A stretch of DNA of 13,822 bases, taken from JAQBDA01 sp964525785 (GTDB taxonomy: Bacteria; Chloroflexota; Anaerolineae; Anaerolineales; UBA4823). The notes below the pieces were generated by a model, which made no database searches, was not told the DNA's origin, and saw nothing but the letters and a program-made list of their open reading frames with translations. A program made the position numbers and the translations under genes. The DNA lies in assembly GCA_964525785.1 (NCBI GenBank), contig CAZGIX010000123.1, positions 1-13,822 of the forward strand. The letters run 5' to 3'. This document shows positions 5,197-12,507 of this stretch, piece by piece; position 1 is the stretch's first letter; every line of letters begins with the position of its first letter.

Positions 5197-8100
5197 ATGA
5201 AAAGCAAGTCTGCCCTGCGCATCCTGACTTTTGCCTGCCTGTTTATCCTGCTGTTCTCGTCCCTACCTGCTCAAGCCGGCTATGCAGCGGAGACGCCTGA
5301 ACCTGGCATCCCCGCTTCACCGCAGGCCGGTGGGGAAATCGTCATGGTTGCGCGGGATGTGATCGACCTGAAGTGGGATCCAACCGGCTATCCCCAGACT
5401 CCCGGCAAATACAAGCGTTGGGAGCTCCACCGTGGGACGTCCCCGGATGCGCTGTCCAAGATCGCCGGCAGTACAGACCAGACGACCGGCTTTTACCGCG
5501 ATCGAGATCGAGCGCTCAATACCACCTATTATTACAGCCTTTATGTCGTGCGCTGCGTCGATCCGTGCCTGACGAGTGCAGATGAGAAATACCTGCAGTA
5601 TTTTGTAGACTCGGTGACCACGGGCGTCATCGGCGGAACGCTTTACCACTCTCTTGAGCTGGGTGAGGGTGTGTATGAGTTCGCCTACAACGGTATTACA
5701 TCCTCTGTATCCCTGGATATCGAAAATGGCTCGGCGTTGGTCATCAATTCCAAGACTACCGTGACGAAAAAGCCCGACATCTCCCATGGCGCCATATTTG
5801 TCAATTCGGGCAGCCTGACAGTTAGCGGCGCTAACCTCACCGACGTGATGGTGACCGTTGGAGAATCCGGCGGGAGCGAATCGAACTGCGTGGCTACGTT
5901 CAAGAATGCCGTTGTCACAGGTCCGTCTTTGGTGGTGAACGCCGCCTGCCGGCTGGACTTCAACGGCGGGAGCGGGACAGCCTTTATAATGGCATCTGAT
6001 TACGCCGCCCTCACCATCCAGAACGCGCTGCTGGATGGCGGGATCGATATCGAGAAACACGCCACGGCGACGCTCTCGAACAACCAGATCACCGGGCGCA
6101 TCGAAGTCTCCGGCTACCATGACCCTGGCGACCCAAAGCCGGTAGTCTTCCTCTACAAAAACCTGATCACCACTCCGTACAAGCACAACGTGGGCATCCT
6201 CGTCGATTACGGTGCAACCGTTTATATGGGCGAGAATACGCTCACGTTCACCGGAGTCGTCGACGATGAGACCGCTATCCTGCTACAGGCCTGGGATGCG
6301 GGCACAAAGCTCGTCGCCAAGAGCAACCGCATCGAAAACGCCAAGATCTTCCTGGCGTGGAACCCGACCGTCGAGATCAGCGACAATGTGCTGATCGGCA
6401 GCGGCTCGGCGATCACCATCGGCTGTCCCTTCTGCGGCACTGGCCCCCAGGCGACCGGGCCGATCGAACGAAACACCCTGCAGTCCGGCTGGGGATTCGA
6501 GATGTGGGATGGCAGCCAGAGCGTAACCCTGCGCCACAACTGCATCCGCGGCAACGACCCGGGGATGACCGTTGTCAATACCCTGCCTGTGAACCTGGAC
6601 GCCAGGGAGAACTATTGGGGCGACGCCAGTGGACCCCTGCATGCAGGCAATCCCCCCGGTATCGGCGATGAGATCGTTGGCGCCAAAGTGGATTACAACC
6701 CCTGGGATATAGATCCCACCAACTGCAAGGAAACGCCTCCCCCAATGCTCCGCGACCTGTATCCCATCGGCCTGGAAGTCGTGCAGAGCGTCCAGACCAT
6801 GTACAACAGCGTGTCATTGGTGACAGGGAAACCGGCCTGGGTCAGGGTCTATGCCCAGTCCTCACGCGGTTTCGTTGCCAATGTGGGCTGCGTGCTGCGC
6901 GGTTATCGGGGCTCCACCTTGCTGGGCACGCTGGACCCCATCACCCCCAATATAGTCGTCCGGGGATCCACTTCCATCACCACCCTGCGCGAAAACATGT
7001 TCGGGAGCTGGAATTTCGACCTGCCCCCCGACTGGATCGCCGAAGGGAACCTGCGCCTGGTCGCCGAGATCAACCCCGGCCTGGCGGTGCCCGATCTCAT
7101 TGCAGCCAATAACACCATCGAGCGCAATGTCATCTTTGCCACCCGGCGCGCGATGCGCGTCGCTTTTGTCCCCGTCCGCTACCATACCCTGCTGACCGAT
7201 GATCTCCCGAATCAGGACGACATCCTACCCATGATGTGGTACATGCGGCGGTTGTACCCTATGGCAACCATCGAGGGGGAGCTCATCGCCGCGCCGATGG
7301 AATGGACCGGCTCGTTGGCGAATAAATTACTTCAGGGTATCTACGACTCGACCATCCAGGACCGCTTGATGGATCGTTTAAATCTCTTCAATGCAAACCG
7401 GCCTCCGGATCAACGGATCGACCAGGTCTACGGGGTCTTCCCAGACAGCGCCGGGATGACCTATTGCATATCAGATCCGCGCTGGGCCGGCGGTAAGGGC
7501 CGGTCGGCCTACTGCATCGTCCACCCAATCCACCTGGCGCACGAGATCGGTCACAATCTGGGCCTGCGCCACCCCAATACCCCTGACGCCTGCGATGCAA
7601 AGGATTCCGACACCGATTGGCCGTTCACGACCGCCACCATCCAGGATGTGGGCGTCGATATCCTGAGCAATGATATAAAGCCGGCGCGCTTCCACGATAT
7701 CATGAGCTACTGTGCTGCCGGGCAGAGATGGATATCGCCCTTCCACGCCAACAAGCTCTTTCAGGCGGACGGCAACCCGCAGCCTGCCACCGAGTCGCCG
7801 GAAGCACAAGTCAATTACCTGTTCGTACGCGGCCAGGTGGACATCACCGGCACCGTGACACTGCTGCCTGCCTGGCAGCTCAGCATGGTCTCGCCGCCTG
7901 TGAATCCCCCGGAGGGCAGCCAATACTGCGTCGAGCTTCAAAGTGCTGCCGGCACGACCTTGAGCAGCTACTGCTTCGACCCGCGGTTCTATATTTACGA
8001 ATTGGGACTTTCGGTTGATACGACAACTTTTGAGATCGCCCTGCCCCTGGTCGAAGGGGGGGCCAACATCGTGGTGAACAAGTTCGGTGATCCGGCCCCT

Positions 8101-8721
8101 GCCGCACAGGCGAGCGCAAGCGCAAACGCGCCCTCAGTTGCCGTCCTCTACCCGAACGGGGGAGAAATCCTGTCCGGCAGCGTCACCATTTCGTGGGAGG
8201 GGAGCGACGCAGACCTGGACGCCCTGTTCTACCACCTGCTCTACAGCGAAGATGGCGGCGCTACCTGGCTGCCTGTCACCGAATACTTGACCGCTACCAC
8301 CTACACAATCGATACCGCTTATCTGCCAGGGAGCGCTGACGGGCGGTTCCGGGTGATCGCCAGCGACGGTTTCCACACCAGCTATGATGACAGCGACGCG
8401 AGCTTCACCACGCCGGATAACGTGCCCCTCGTGGGGATCAGCGCGCCGGAGGACGGCGGCCACGGAATGCTGCCCCTCAACGTTTCTGGGGCTGCGTATG
8501 ACCTGGAGGAGGGCGAGCTGCCAGATGGCAGCCTGATCTGGAGCTCGGACCTGGACGGTCCCCTGGGGGCAGGCCCGAACCTGAACCTCGAAGGGCTGAC
8601 CCTTGGCCTCCACCACCTGACGCTCACCGCCATCGACAGCCAGGGACATACCGCCGCCCAGTCCATCACCTACACCGTGCTGGAACCCTGGCGCGTCTTC
8701 CTGCCCGCCTTGAACCGGTGA
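5197..8721 (+). CDS. Large secreted beta-helix/metzincin-type metalloprotease with Ig-like domains
   Basis: A 1174-residue exported protein. A signal peptide (1-27, hydrophobic core 9-22, likely cleavage after AQA) is followed by an FN3-like domain (about 40-130). Next comes a parallel beta-helix region (about 145-505) ending in the typical NYWGDASGP segment (472-480), then a beta-sandwich (about 520-645). The protease domain (about 650-850) contains HEIGHNLGLRH (782-792): zinc ligands H782, H786, H792 and catalytic E783, with a Met-turn DIMSYC around M836, as in metzincins. Further beta-rich sequence follows, then an Ala/Ser-rich linker (about 970-982), a PNGGE-type Ig-like domain (from 986), a last Ig-like domain, and the tail WRVFLPALNR (1165-1174). 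The start has GGAGG 9 bases upstream. Paired cysteines are common, fitting an extracellular protein. Substrate unknown; surface polysaccharide or glycoprotein binding by the beta-helix is inference. I cannot name its peptidase family. Confidence 0.88.
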   Translation: MKSKSALRILTFACLFILLFSSLPAQAGYAAETPEPGIPASPQAGGEIVMVARDVIDLKWDPTGYPQTPGKYKRWELHRGTSPDALSKIAGSTDQTTGFYRDRDRALNTTYYYSLYVVRCVDPCLTSADEKYLQYFVDSVTTGVIGGTLYHSLELGEGVYEFAYNGITSSVSLDIENGSALVINSKTTVTKKPDISHGAIFVNSGSLTVSGANLTDVMVTVGESGGSESNCVATFKNAVVTGPSLVVNAACRLDFNGGSGTAFIMASDYAALTIQNALLDGGIDIEKHATATLSNNQITGRIEVSGYHDPGDPKPVVFLYKNLITTPYKHNVGILVDYGATVYMGENTLTFTGVVDDETAILLQAWDAGTKLVAKSNRIENAKIFLAWNPTVEISDNVLIGSGSAITIGCPFCGTGPQATGPIERNTLQSGWGFEMWDGSQSVTLRHNCIRGNDPGMTVVNTLPVNLDARENYWGDASGPLHAGNPPGIGDEIVGAKVDYNPWDIDPTNCKETPPPMLRDLYPIGLEVVQSVQTMYNSVSLVTGKPAWVRVYAQSSRGFVANVGCVLRGYRGSTLLGTLDPITPNIVVRGSTSITTLRENMFGSWNFDLPPDWIAEGNLRLVAEINPGLAVPDLIAANNTIERNVIFATRRAMRVAFVPVRYHTLLTDDLPNQDDILPMMWYMRRLYPMATIEGELIAAPMEWTGSLANKLLQGIYDSTIQDRLMDRLNLFNANRPPDQRIDQVYGVFPDSAGMTYCISDPRWAGGKGRSAYCIVHPIHLAHEIGHNLGLRHPNTPDACDAKDSDTDWPFTTATIQDVGVDILSNDIKPARFHDIMSYCAAGQRWISPFHANKLFQADGNPQPATESPEAQVNYLFVRGQVDITGTVTLLPAWQLSMVSPPVNPPEGSQYCVELQSAAGTTLSSYCFDPRFYIYELGLSVDTTTFEIALPLVEGGANIVVNKFGDPAPAAQASASANAPSVAVLYPNGGEILSGSVTISWEGSDADLDALFYHLLYSEDGGATWLPVTEYLTATTYTIDTAYLPGSADGRFRVIASDGFHTSYDDSDASFTTPDNVPLVGISAPEDGGHGMLPLNVSGAAYDLEEGELPDGSLIWSSDLDGPLGAGPNLNLEGLTLGLHHLTLTAIDSQGHTAAQSITYTVLEPWRVFLPALNR

Positions 8722-8775
8722 GCAATTATGTAAACAGGGAAAAGCTGAAGGAATTTTATCAGTCCGAGTATTCAG

Positions 8776-9597
8776 CTAACCTATAAAGAACCACAGGATC
8801 ACGTAATACGAGATCACCCCGGCCCACAGCCAGGAGTCGATGCGGTCGAACACGCCCCCGTGACCGGGCAGCAGGTCGCCTGAATCTTTCACCCCCACCT
8901 GGCGCTTGATCATGCTCTCCCCCAGGTCCCCCAGGGTGGGGAACACGGAGAGCACCACTCCCAGGATGACCCCCTGCAGCGGGGTGAAGGGTGCGCCCGG
9001 CCCCGCCAGGGCCGCCAGGCCGACCGCCAGCAGCAGGCCTCCCAGCACGCCGAAGAGTATCCCACCGAAGTAGCCTTCCCAGGTCTTCTTGGGGCTCAAG
9101 CGCGGGCTGAGCTTATGCCTGCCCAGGCCGCGGCCGACGAAATACGCCCCCGAATCCGCCAGCCAGACCGTCGGCAGCGCCAGCAGCACCCACCACAGAC
9201 CTTGCGGGAGCTGGCGCAAAGAGACCAGGTATGCGCCGATCCAGCCGAAGTACAGCACGCCCGCCATGCTGACACCGAAATCGGTACCCGCCTGGTCGCG
9301 GCCGCGCTCATAAGCCGCCAGGTGCCAGGTCATCCCCGCCAGCACCAGCAGGCTGATGATCCAATCCGAGCCGGAGAAGCCAGCCACCGCCCGGGCAATC
9401 ACCAGCGCCAGCGTCCCGGCGATAATCAAAACACCAGCGGGCTTCAGCCCGCCGGTTTGAAATAAGTGCACGTACTCACGCGCCGCCAGGCACATGATCA
9501 GGGCGATCGTGGCGATATATGCCCACCCCCCCAGCCAGATTAGCACCAGCCCGATGGGGAGCAAGACCGCCGTCACCGCGGCGCGTTTAGCCAGCAT
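8776..9597 (-). CDS. cdsA: Phosphatidate cytidylyltransferase
   Basis: Integral membrane enzyme that converts phosphatidic acid and CTP into CDP-diacylglycerol, the precursor of phospholipid head-group synthesis. The 273-residue product has multiple membrane segments and the family signature at 228-254: S228, K231-R232, K237-D238, PGHGG (244-248) and DRID (251-254). Upstream, LADSGAYFVGR and SPKKTWEG are also characteristic. The ATG at 9597 is chosen because family members typically begin M-x-x-R followed by a hydrophobic helix, as here. In-frame alternatives exist at 9636 (ATG) and 9648 (GTG). The chosen start overlaps the uppS 3' end by 11 bases, which suggests translational coupling. It is the last gene of its operon and converges with the protease gene. 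Confidence 0.94.
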   Translation of the reverse strand: MLAKRAAVTAVLLPIGLVLIWLGGWAYIATIALIMCLAAREYVHLFQTGGLKPAGVLIIAGTLALVIARAVAGFSGSDWIISLLVLAGMTWHLAAYERGRDQAGTDFGVSMAGVLYFGWIGAYLVSLRQLPQGLWWVLLALPTVWLADSGAYFVGRGLGRHKLSPRLSPKKTWEGYFGGILFGVLGGLLLAVGLAALAGPGAPFTPLQGVILGVVLSVFPTLGDLGESMIKRQVGVKDSGDLLPGHGGVFDRIDSWLWAGVISYYVILWFFIG

Positions 9598-10339
9598 GGG
9601 GGTCGGCTGCTCCGCTCGCCGGGACAATCCCCCCATAGCGGCGCTCACGCTGAGCGAACTCGTGCAAGGCTTTCAGCAGCTCGTCGCGATCAAAATCGGG
9701 CCAGTAGGTAGGGGTGAAGTACCACTCGGAATAGGCCCCCTGCCAGATCAAGAAGTTGCTGCCGCGCAGCTCGCCGGATGTGCGGATGATCAGGTCCGGG
9801 TCTGGCACGCCGGCAGTAAACAGATAGCGGTTGACCAGATCGTCGGTTACATCGCCCGGCCTGACCCCGTCTTCGATGATGCGCTGGATGGCGCACACGA
9901 TCTCGTCGCGCCCGCCGTAGTTGAAAGCCACGTTCAGCACCAGGCGGGTGTTCTGGCGTGTGTACTCGACTGCCTCGATGACCTTCTCACGCAGCGCCGG
10001 GGTGAGCCGGTCCAGCCGCCCGATATGGTGGAGCTGTACCCCCTGGTCGTGCAGCTCCTGCAGCTCGCGGTCGATCACATCCTCCAGGATGCGCAGCAGT
10101 CCCTGCACCTCTTCCTGCGGGCGGCCCCAGTTTTCGGTCGAAAAGGCATACAGCGTCAGGTAGCGCACCCCAAATTCGGTGCACGCCTCGATCACCCGGC
10201 GCAGGTTTTCAGTGCCAGCGCGATGTCCCGCCAGCCGCGGCAGGCCGCGCGCCAGCGCCCAGCGCCCGTTGCCGTCCATAATGATGGCAACGTGTGTGGC
10301 GATTCTATCGGGAAGCTCGAGTGATTTTTTAGATTCCAT
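9587..10339 (-). CDS. uppS: Isoprenyl transferase (undecaprenyl diphosphate synthase)
   Basis: A cis-prenyltransferase of 250 residues that adds isopentenyl units to farnesyl diphosphate to make the C55 lipid carrier for cell-wall and surface-glycan precursors; cytosolic, membrane-associated. Family motifs are all present: MDGNGRW (21-27) with the Mg-binding D22, FSTENW (66-71), NVAFNYGGRDEI (136-147), and the C-terminal block PDPDLIIRTSGELRGSNFLI (179-198) followed by YSEWYFTPTYWP. The length is usual for the family. The ATG at 10339 has only a weak GGTG site. It lies 20 bases after frr and overlaps cdsA, consistent with one transcript. The exact chain length of the product cannot be read from sequence. 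Confidence 0.96.
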   Translation of the reverse strand: MESKKSLELPDRIATHVAIIMDGNGRWALARGLPRLAGHRAGTENLRRVIEACTEFGVRYLTLYAFSTENWGRPQEEVQGLLRILEDVIDRELQELHDQGVQLHHIGRLDRLTPALREKVIEAVEYTRQNTRLVLNVAFNYGGRDEIVCAIQRIIEDGVRPGDVTDDLVNRYLFTAGVPDPDLIIRTSGELRGSNFLIWQGAYSEWYFTPTYWPDFDRDELLKALHEFAQRERRYGGIVPASGAADPHAG

Positions 10340-10359
10340 AGCACACCGGGCGATCTGGA

Positions 10360-10917
10360 TCAGACCTCCAGAATCTCCTTCTCTTTGCGTTCGGCAATGA
10401 GATTAATATCCTCAATGTAGCGGTCGGTGATCTTCTGCAGCTCCTCTTCACCCTGCTTGAGATCGTCTTCGGAGATCATCTTCTCCTGCAAGAACTCACG
10501 CAGATCGCGGATGCTGTCCCGCCGCACGTTGCGGGTCGCCACACGCGCCTCTTCTGCCCGGTTGTGGACAACCTTCACCAGGTCCCGGCGGCGATCCTCG
10601 GTCAGGGGAGGCAGGTTCAGGCGGATCGACTTACCGTCATTGTTGGGTGTCAGCCCCAGCTCGGAGGCCAAAATGGCGCGTTCTATGGTTTTCAATGTCG
10701 AGGCGTCGAAAGGCCGGATCAGCAGGGAGCGCGGCTCGGGCACGCTGATAGCCGCCAGCTGGATCAAGGGCGTGGGGTTGCCGTAATACTCTACATGCAG
10801 GCGCTCGACCAATGCCGGGCTTGCGCGCCCGGTGCGGATGCCTGCCAGGTCTTCCTCCAAAGCCTGGATTGCGCCTTTCATGCGGGTTTCCGCCTCTTTG
10901 TAAACTTCTTTCAGCAT
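10360..10917 (-). CDS. frr: Ribosome recycling factor
   Basis: With EF-G, splits post-termination ribosomes so subunits can be reused. The 185-residue product has exactly the usual RRF length. The conserved segment IRTGRASPALV lies at 27-37, and NVRRDSIRDL with the flanking basic/acidic helices forms the three-helix bundle. The ATG at 10917 is chosen because GGAGG lies 5 bases upstream; an upstream in-frame GTG at 10929 would place the site inside the gene. It follows pyrH by 72 bases, a gap without a clear promoter or terminator, and precedes uppS by 20 bases. Confidence 0.97.
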   Translation of the reverse strand: MLKEVYKEAETRMKGAIQALEEDLAGIRTGRASPALVERLHVEYYGNPTPLIQLAAISVPEPRSLLIRPFDASTLKTIERAILASELGLTPNNDGKSIRLNLPPLTEDRRRDLVKVVHNRAEEARVATRNVRRDSIRDLREFLQEKMISEDDLKQGEEELQKITDRYIEDINLIAERKEKEILEV

Positions 10918-10989
10918 GGGTGCCTCCACAATTCTTTCATCCCCTATAGGATACCCGAAAATGCACTGCTAGAAAAGGGGAAAAAAGGA

Positions 10990-11709
10990 TCAGTCGCTGA
11001 CCAAAGTCCCTACCGGGGCACCCAGCACCGCCTGGCGCAGGACGTCCGGCTGCCACAGGTTGAGCACCAGGATCGGCAGGTGGTTATCCATGCACAGTGA
11101 AATGGCGGTGCTGTCCATCACCTCCAGGCGCCGGTTGATCGTCTCCATGTAGGTCAGGTGGTCGAAGCGCACGGCATGGCTGTTCTTGAGCGGGTCGCTG
11201 TCGTATACGCCATCCACCTTGGTGGCTTTGATGAGCACATCTGCGTCGATCTCCATGGCGCGTAAAGCCGCGGCTGTATCCGTAGAAAAGTAAGGGTTGC
11301 CGGTGCCACCCCCCAGGATGACCACCCGCCCTTTTTCCAGGTGGCGAATGGCGCGCCGCCGGATATAGGGCTCAGCCACGGCGTGCATCTCGATGGCCGA
11401 CTGGACGCGCGTGATCAGACCCATGCGCTCCATGGCGTCCATCAGGGCCAGGGCATTCATCACCGTAGCCAGCATGCCCATATAATCCGCCGTGGCGCGG
11501 TCCATGCCGCGGTTCAGGCCTGTACGGCCGCGCCACAGGTTGCCCGCCCCGATGACGATCGCCACATCCACGCCGAGATCGCGCACTTCGCTCACCCGAT
11601 GGGCGATATCCTCTGCCCGCTGGGGATCGATGCCGTAGCCGCCCTGACCGGTGAGAGCTTCGCCGCTGAGCTTCAGCAGTATGCGGCGGTATTTTAGTGC
11701 CTGTTCCAT
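10990..11709 (-). CDS. pyrH: Uridylate kinase (UMP kinase)
   Basis: Phosphorylates UMP to UDP in pyrimidine nucleotide synthesis; an amino-acid-kinase-fold enzyme, hexameric in characterised bacteria. The 239-residue product shows KLSGEAL (13-19), GAGNLWRG (54-61), GGGTGNPYFSTDTAA (133-147), KATKVDGVYDSDP (161-173) and MDSTA (198-202). All are standard for PyrH. The ATG at 11709 is preceded by GGAG about 10 bases upstream. Between it and tsf lie a strong terminator and a MITE-like insertion, so its transcription depends on terminator read-through or a promoter I cannot identify. Confidence 0.97.
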   Translation of the reverse strand: MEQALKYRRILLKLSGEALTGQGGYGIDPQRAEDIAHRVSEVRDLGVDVAIVIGAGNLWRGRTGLNRGMDRATADYMGMLATVMNALALMDAMERMGLITRVQSAIEMHAVAEPYIRRRAIRHLEKGRVVILGGGTGNPYFSTDTAAALRAMEIDADVLIKATKVDGVYDSDPLKNSHAVRFDHLTYMETINRRLEVMDSTAISLCMDNHLPILVLNLWQPDVLRQAVLGAPVGTLVSD

Positions 11710-11736
11710 ATCATTTTCTCTCCTGGTTGATAAATT

Positions 11737-11827
11737 TAGGAGTTACGCACTTCAGGGTAATTGGGGTGTTTGGGCGGGCGCTGCCCGCCCAAACACCCCC
11801 AGCCACCCACCAACTGCGTAAGTCCTG
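11737..11827. mobile_element. MITE-like foldback insertion with candidate 5-bp target duplication
   Basis: A 91-bp non-coding element with 13-bp terminal inverted repeats TAGGAGTTACGCA (11737-11749) and, on the other strand, CAGGACTTACGCA (11815-11827), 11 of 13 matching. Both ends are flanked by AAATT (11732-11736 and 11828-11832), a candidate target site duplication. The centre is a perfect 17-bp stem (11763-11779 with 11783-11799) with a 3-base loop, and the stretches between are also partly complementary. No transposase is encoded, so it would need one supplied elsewhere. Confidence 0.75.
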
Positions 11828-11846
11828 AAATTGTGAGCCTGGGGGT

Positions 11847-11873
11847 AAAAAAAGACCAACCGTGTGGTTGGCC
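11847..11873 (-). terminator. Intrinsic terminator after tsf
   Basis: On the minus strand GGCCAACC, loop ACAC, GGTTGGTC form an 8-bp stem with one G-U pair, followed by seven T residues (11853-11847). It begins 11 bases after the tsf stop and should end or attenuate the rpsB-tsf transcript. Confidence 0.92.
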
Positions 11874-11884
11874 TTTTGGATATT

Positions 11885-12505
11885 CTATGATTCTGTGCTG
11901 CTTTCACCTAACTCCCAGCGGACGAAGCGCCGGATGATGATGTTTTCGCCGATGGCGGCAATATTCTGCATTAAGAGATTTTCGACGCTGATGGCCTCGT
12001 CGCGAATATAAGGCTGGCGCAGCAAGCAGGCCTCGTCCTTGTATTTCTCCAGGCGGTTTGCGACGATCTCTTCTGCCGCCGACTCGGGCTGGCCCTCTTG
12101 CTGAACCCCTGCCCGGGCGATGAGGCGCTCGTTTTTGACGAACTCGTCCAGCTCCTCAGCCGGGATGTCGCTCTCGCGGATATACTTTGGCGCGGCGGCT
12201 GCGATCTGCAGGGCGAGCTCATGGGCAAAGGTGCGAAATGCTTCGGATCGAGCGACGAAGTCGGTCTCGCAGTTGACCTCCACCATCACGCCCACACGCC
12301 CGCTGCCGTGCGAGTACAGCTCAACCACGCCCTCCGCAGCCTGCCGGTCGGCGCGCTTGGCAGCCGTCGCCAGGCCTTTCTCGCGCAGGTATTCCAGCGC
12401 TTTGTCGTAATCTCCGCCGGCTTGCTCCAGCGCCTTACGGCAATCCAAGATACCCGCGCCGGTGGCGGCGCGCAGTTGTTTGATTTGTTCCGTGGTGATT
12501 GCCAT
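11885..12505 (-). CDS. tsf: Translation elongation factor Ts, short form
   Basis: Nucleotide exchange factor for EF-Tu. The N-terminal UBA-like domain (1-45) begins MAITTEQIKQLR and contains TGAGILDCRKAL (15-26). The conserved TDFVAR (81-86) in the core contacts EF-Tu. At 206 residues it is the short EF-Ts form, lacking the larger second core subdomain of the E. coli protein (about 283). The ATG at 12505 is preferred because GAGG lies 7 bases upstream and the product then begins like other EF-Ts proteins. The ATG at 12511, which overlaps the rpsB stop, is the alternative (208 residues). The tight junction indicates translational coupling with rpsB. Confidence 0.96.
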   Translation of the reverse strand: MAITTEQIKQLRAATGAGILDCRKALEQAGGDYDKALEYLREKGLATAAKRADRQAAEGVVELYSHGSGRVGVMVEVNCETDFVARSEAFRTFAHELALQIAAAAPKYIRESDIPAEELDEFVKNERLIARAGVQQEGQPESAAEEIVANRLEKYKDEACLLRQPYIRDEAISVENLLMQNIAAIGENIIIRRFVRWELGESSTES

Positions 12506-12507
12506 GC

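Noticed and set aside
5317..6186. Open frame of 289 codons on the minus strand, antisense to the beta-helix part of the secreted protein
   Set aside because: It lies wholly within a gene with a clear promoter, ribosome binding site, signal peptide and domains. Its translation resembles no family I know and long antisense frames are common at this GC content.
8743..8777. Inverted repeat AGCTGAA/TTCAGCT between the protease gene and cdsA, considered as a terminator
   Set aside because: Only 7 bp with a 21-base loop, one arm overlaps the cdsA stop codon, and only four T residues follow on the minus strand. Too weak to call.
11763..11799. Perfect 17-bp stem considered as an intrinsic terminator
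   Set aside because: No T-run follows on either strand, and the stem is better explained as the centre of the MITE-like element.
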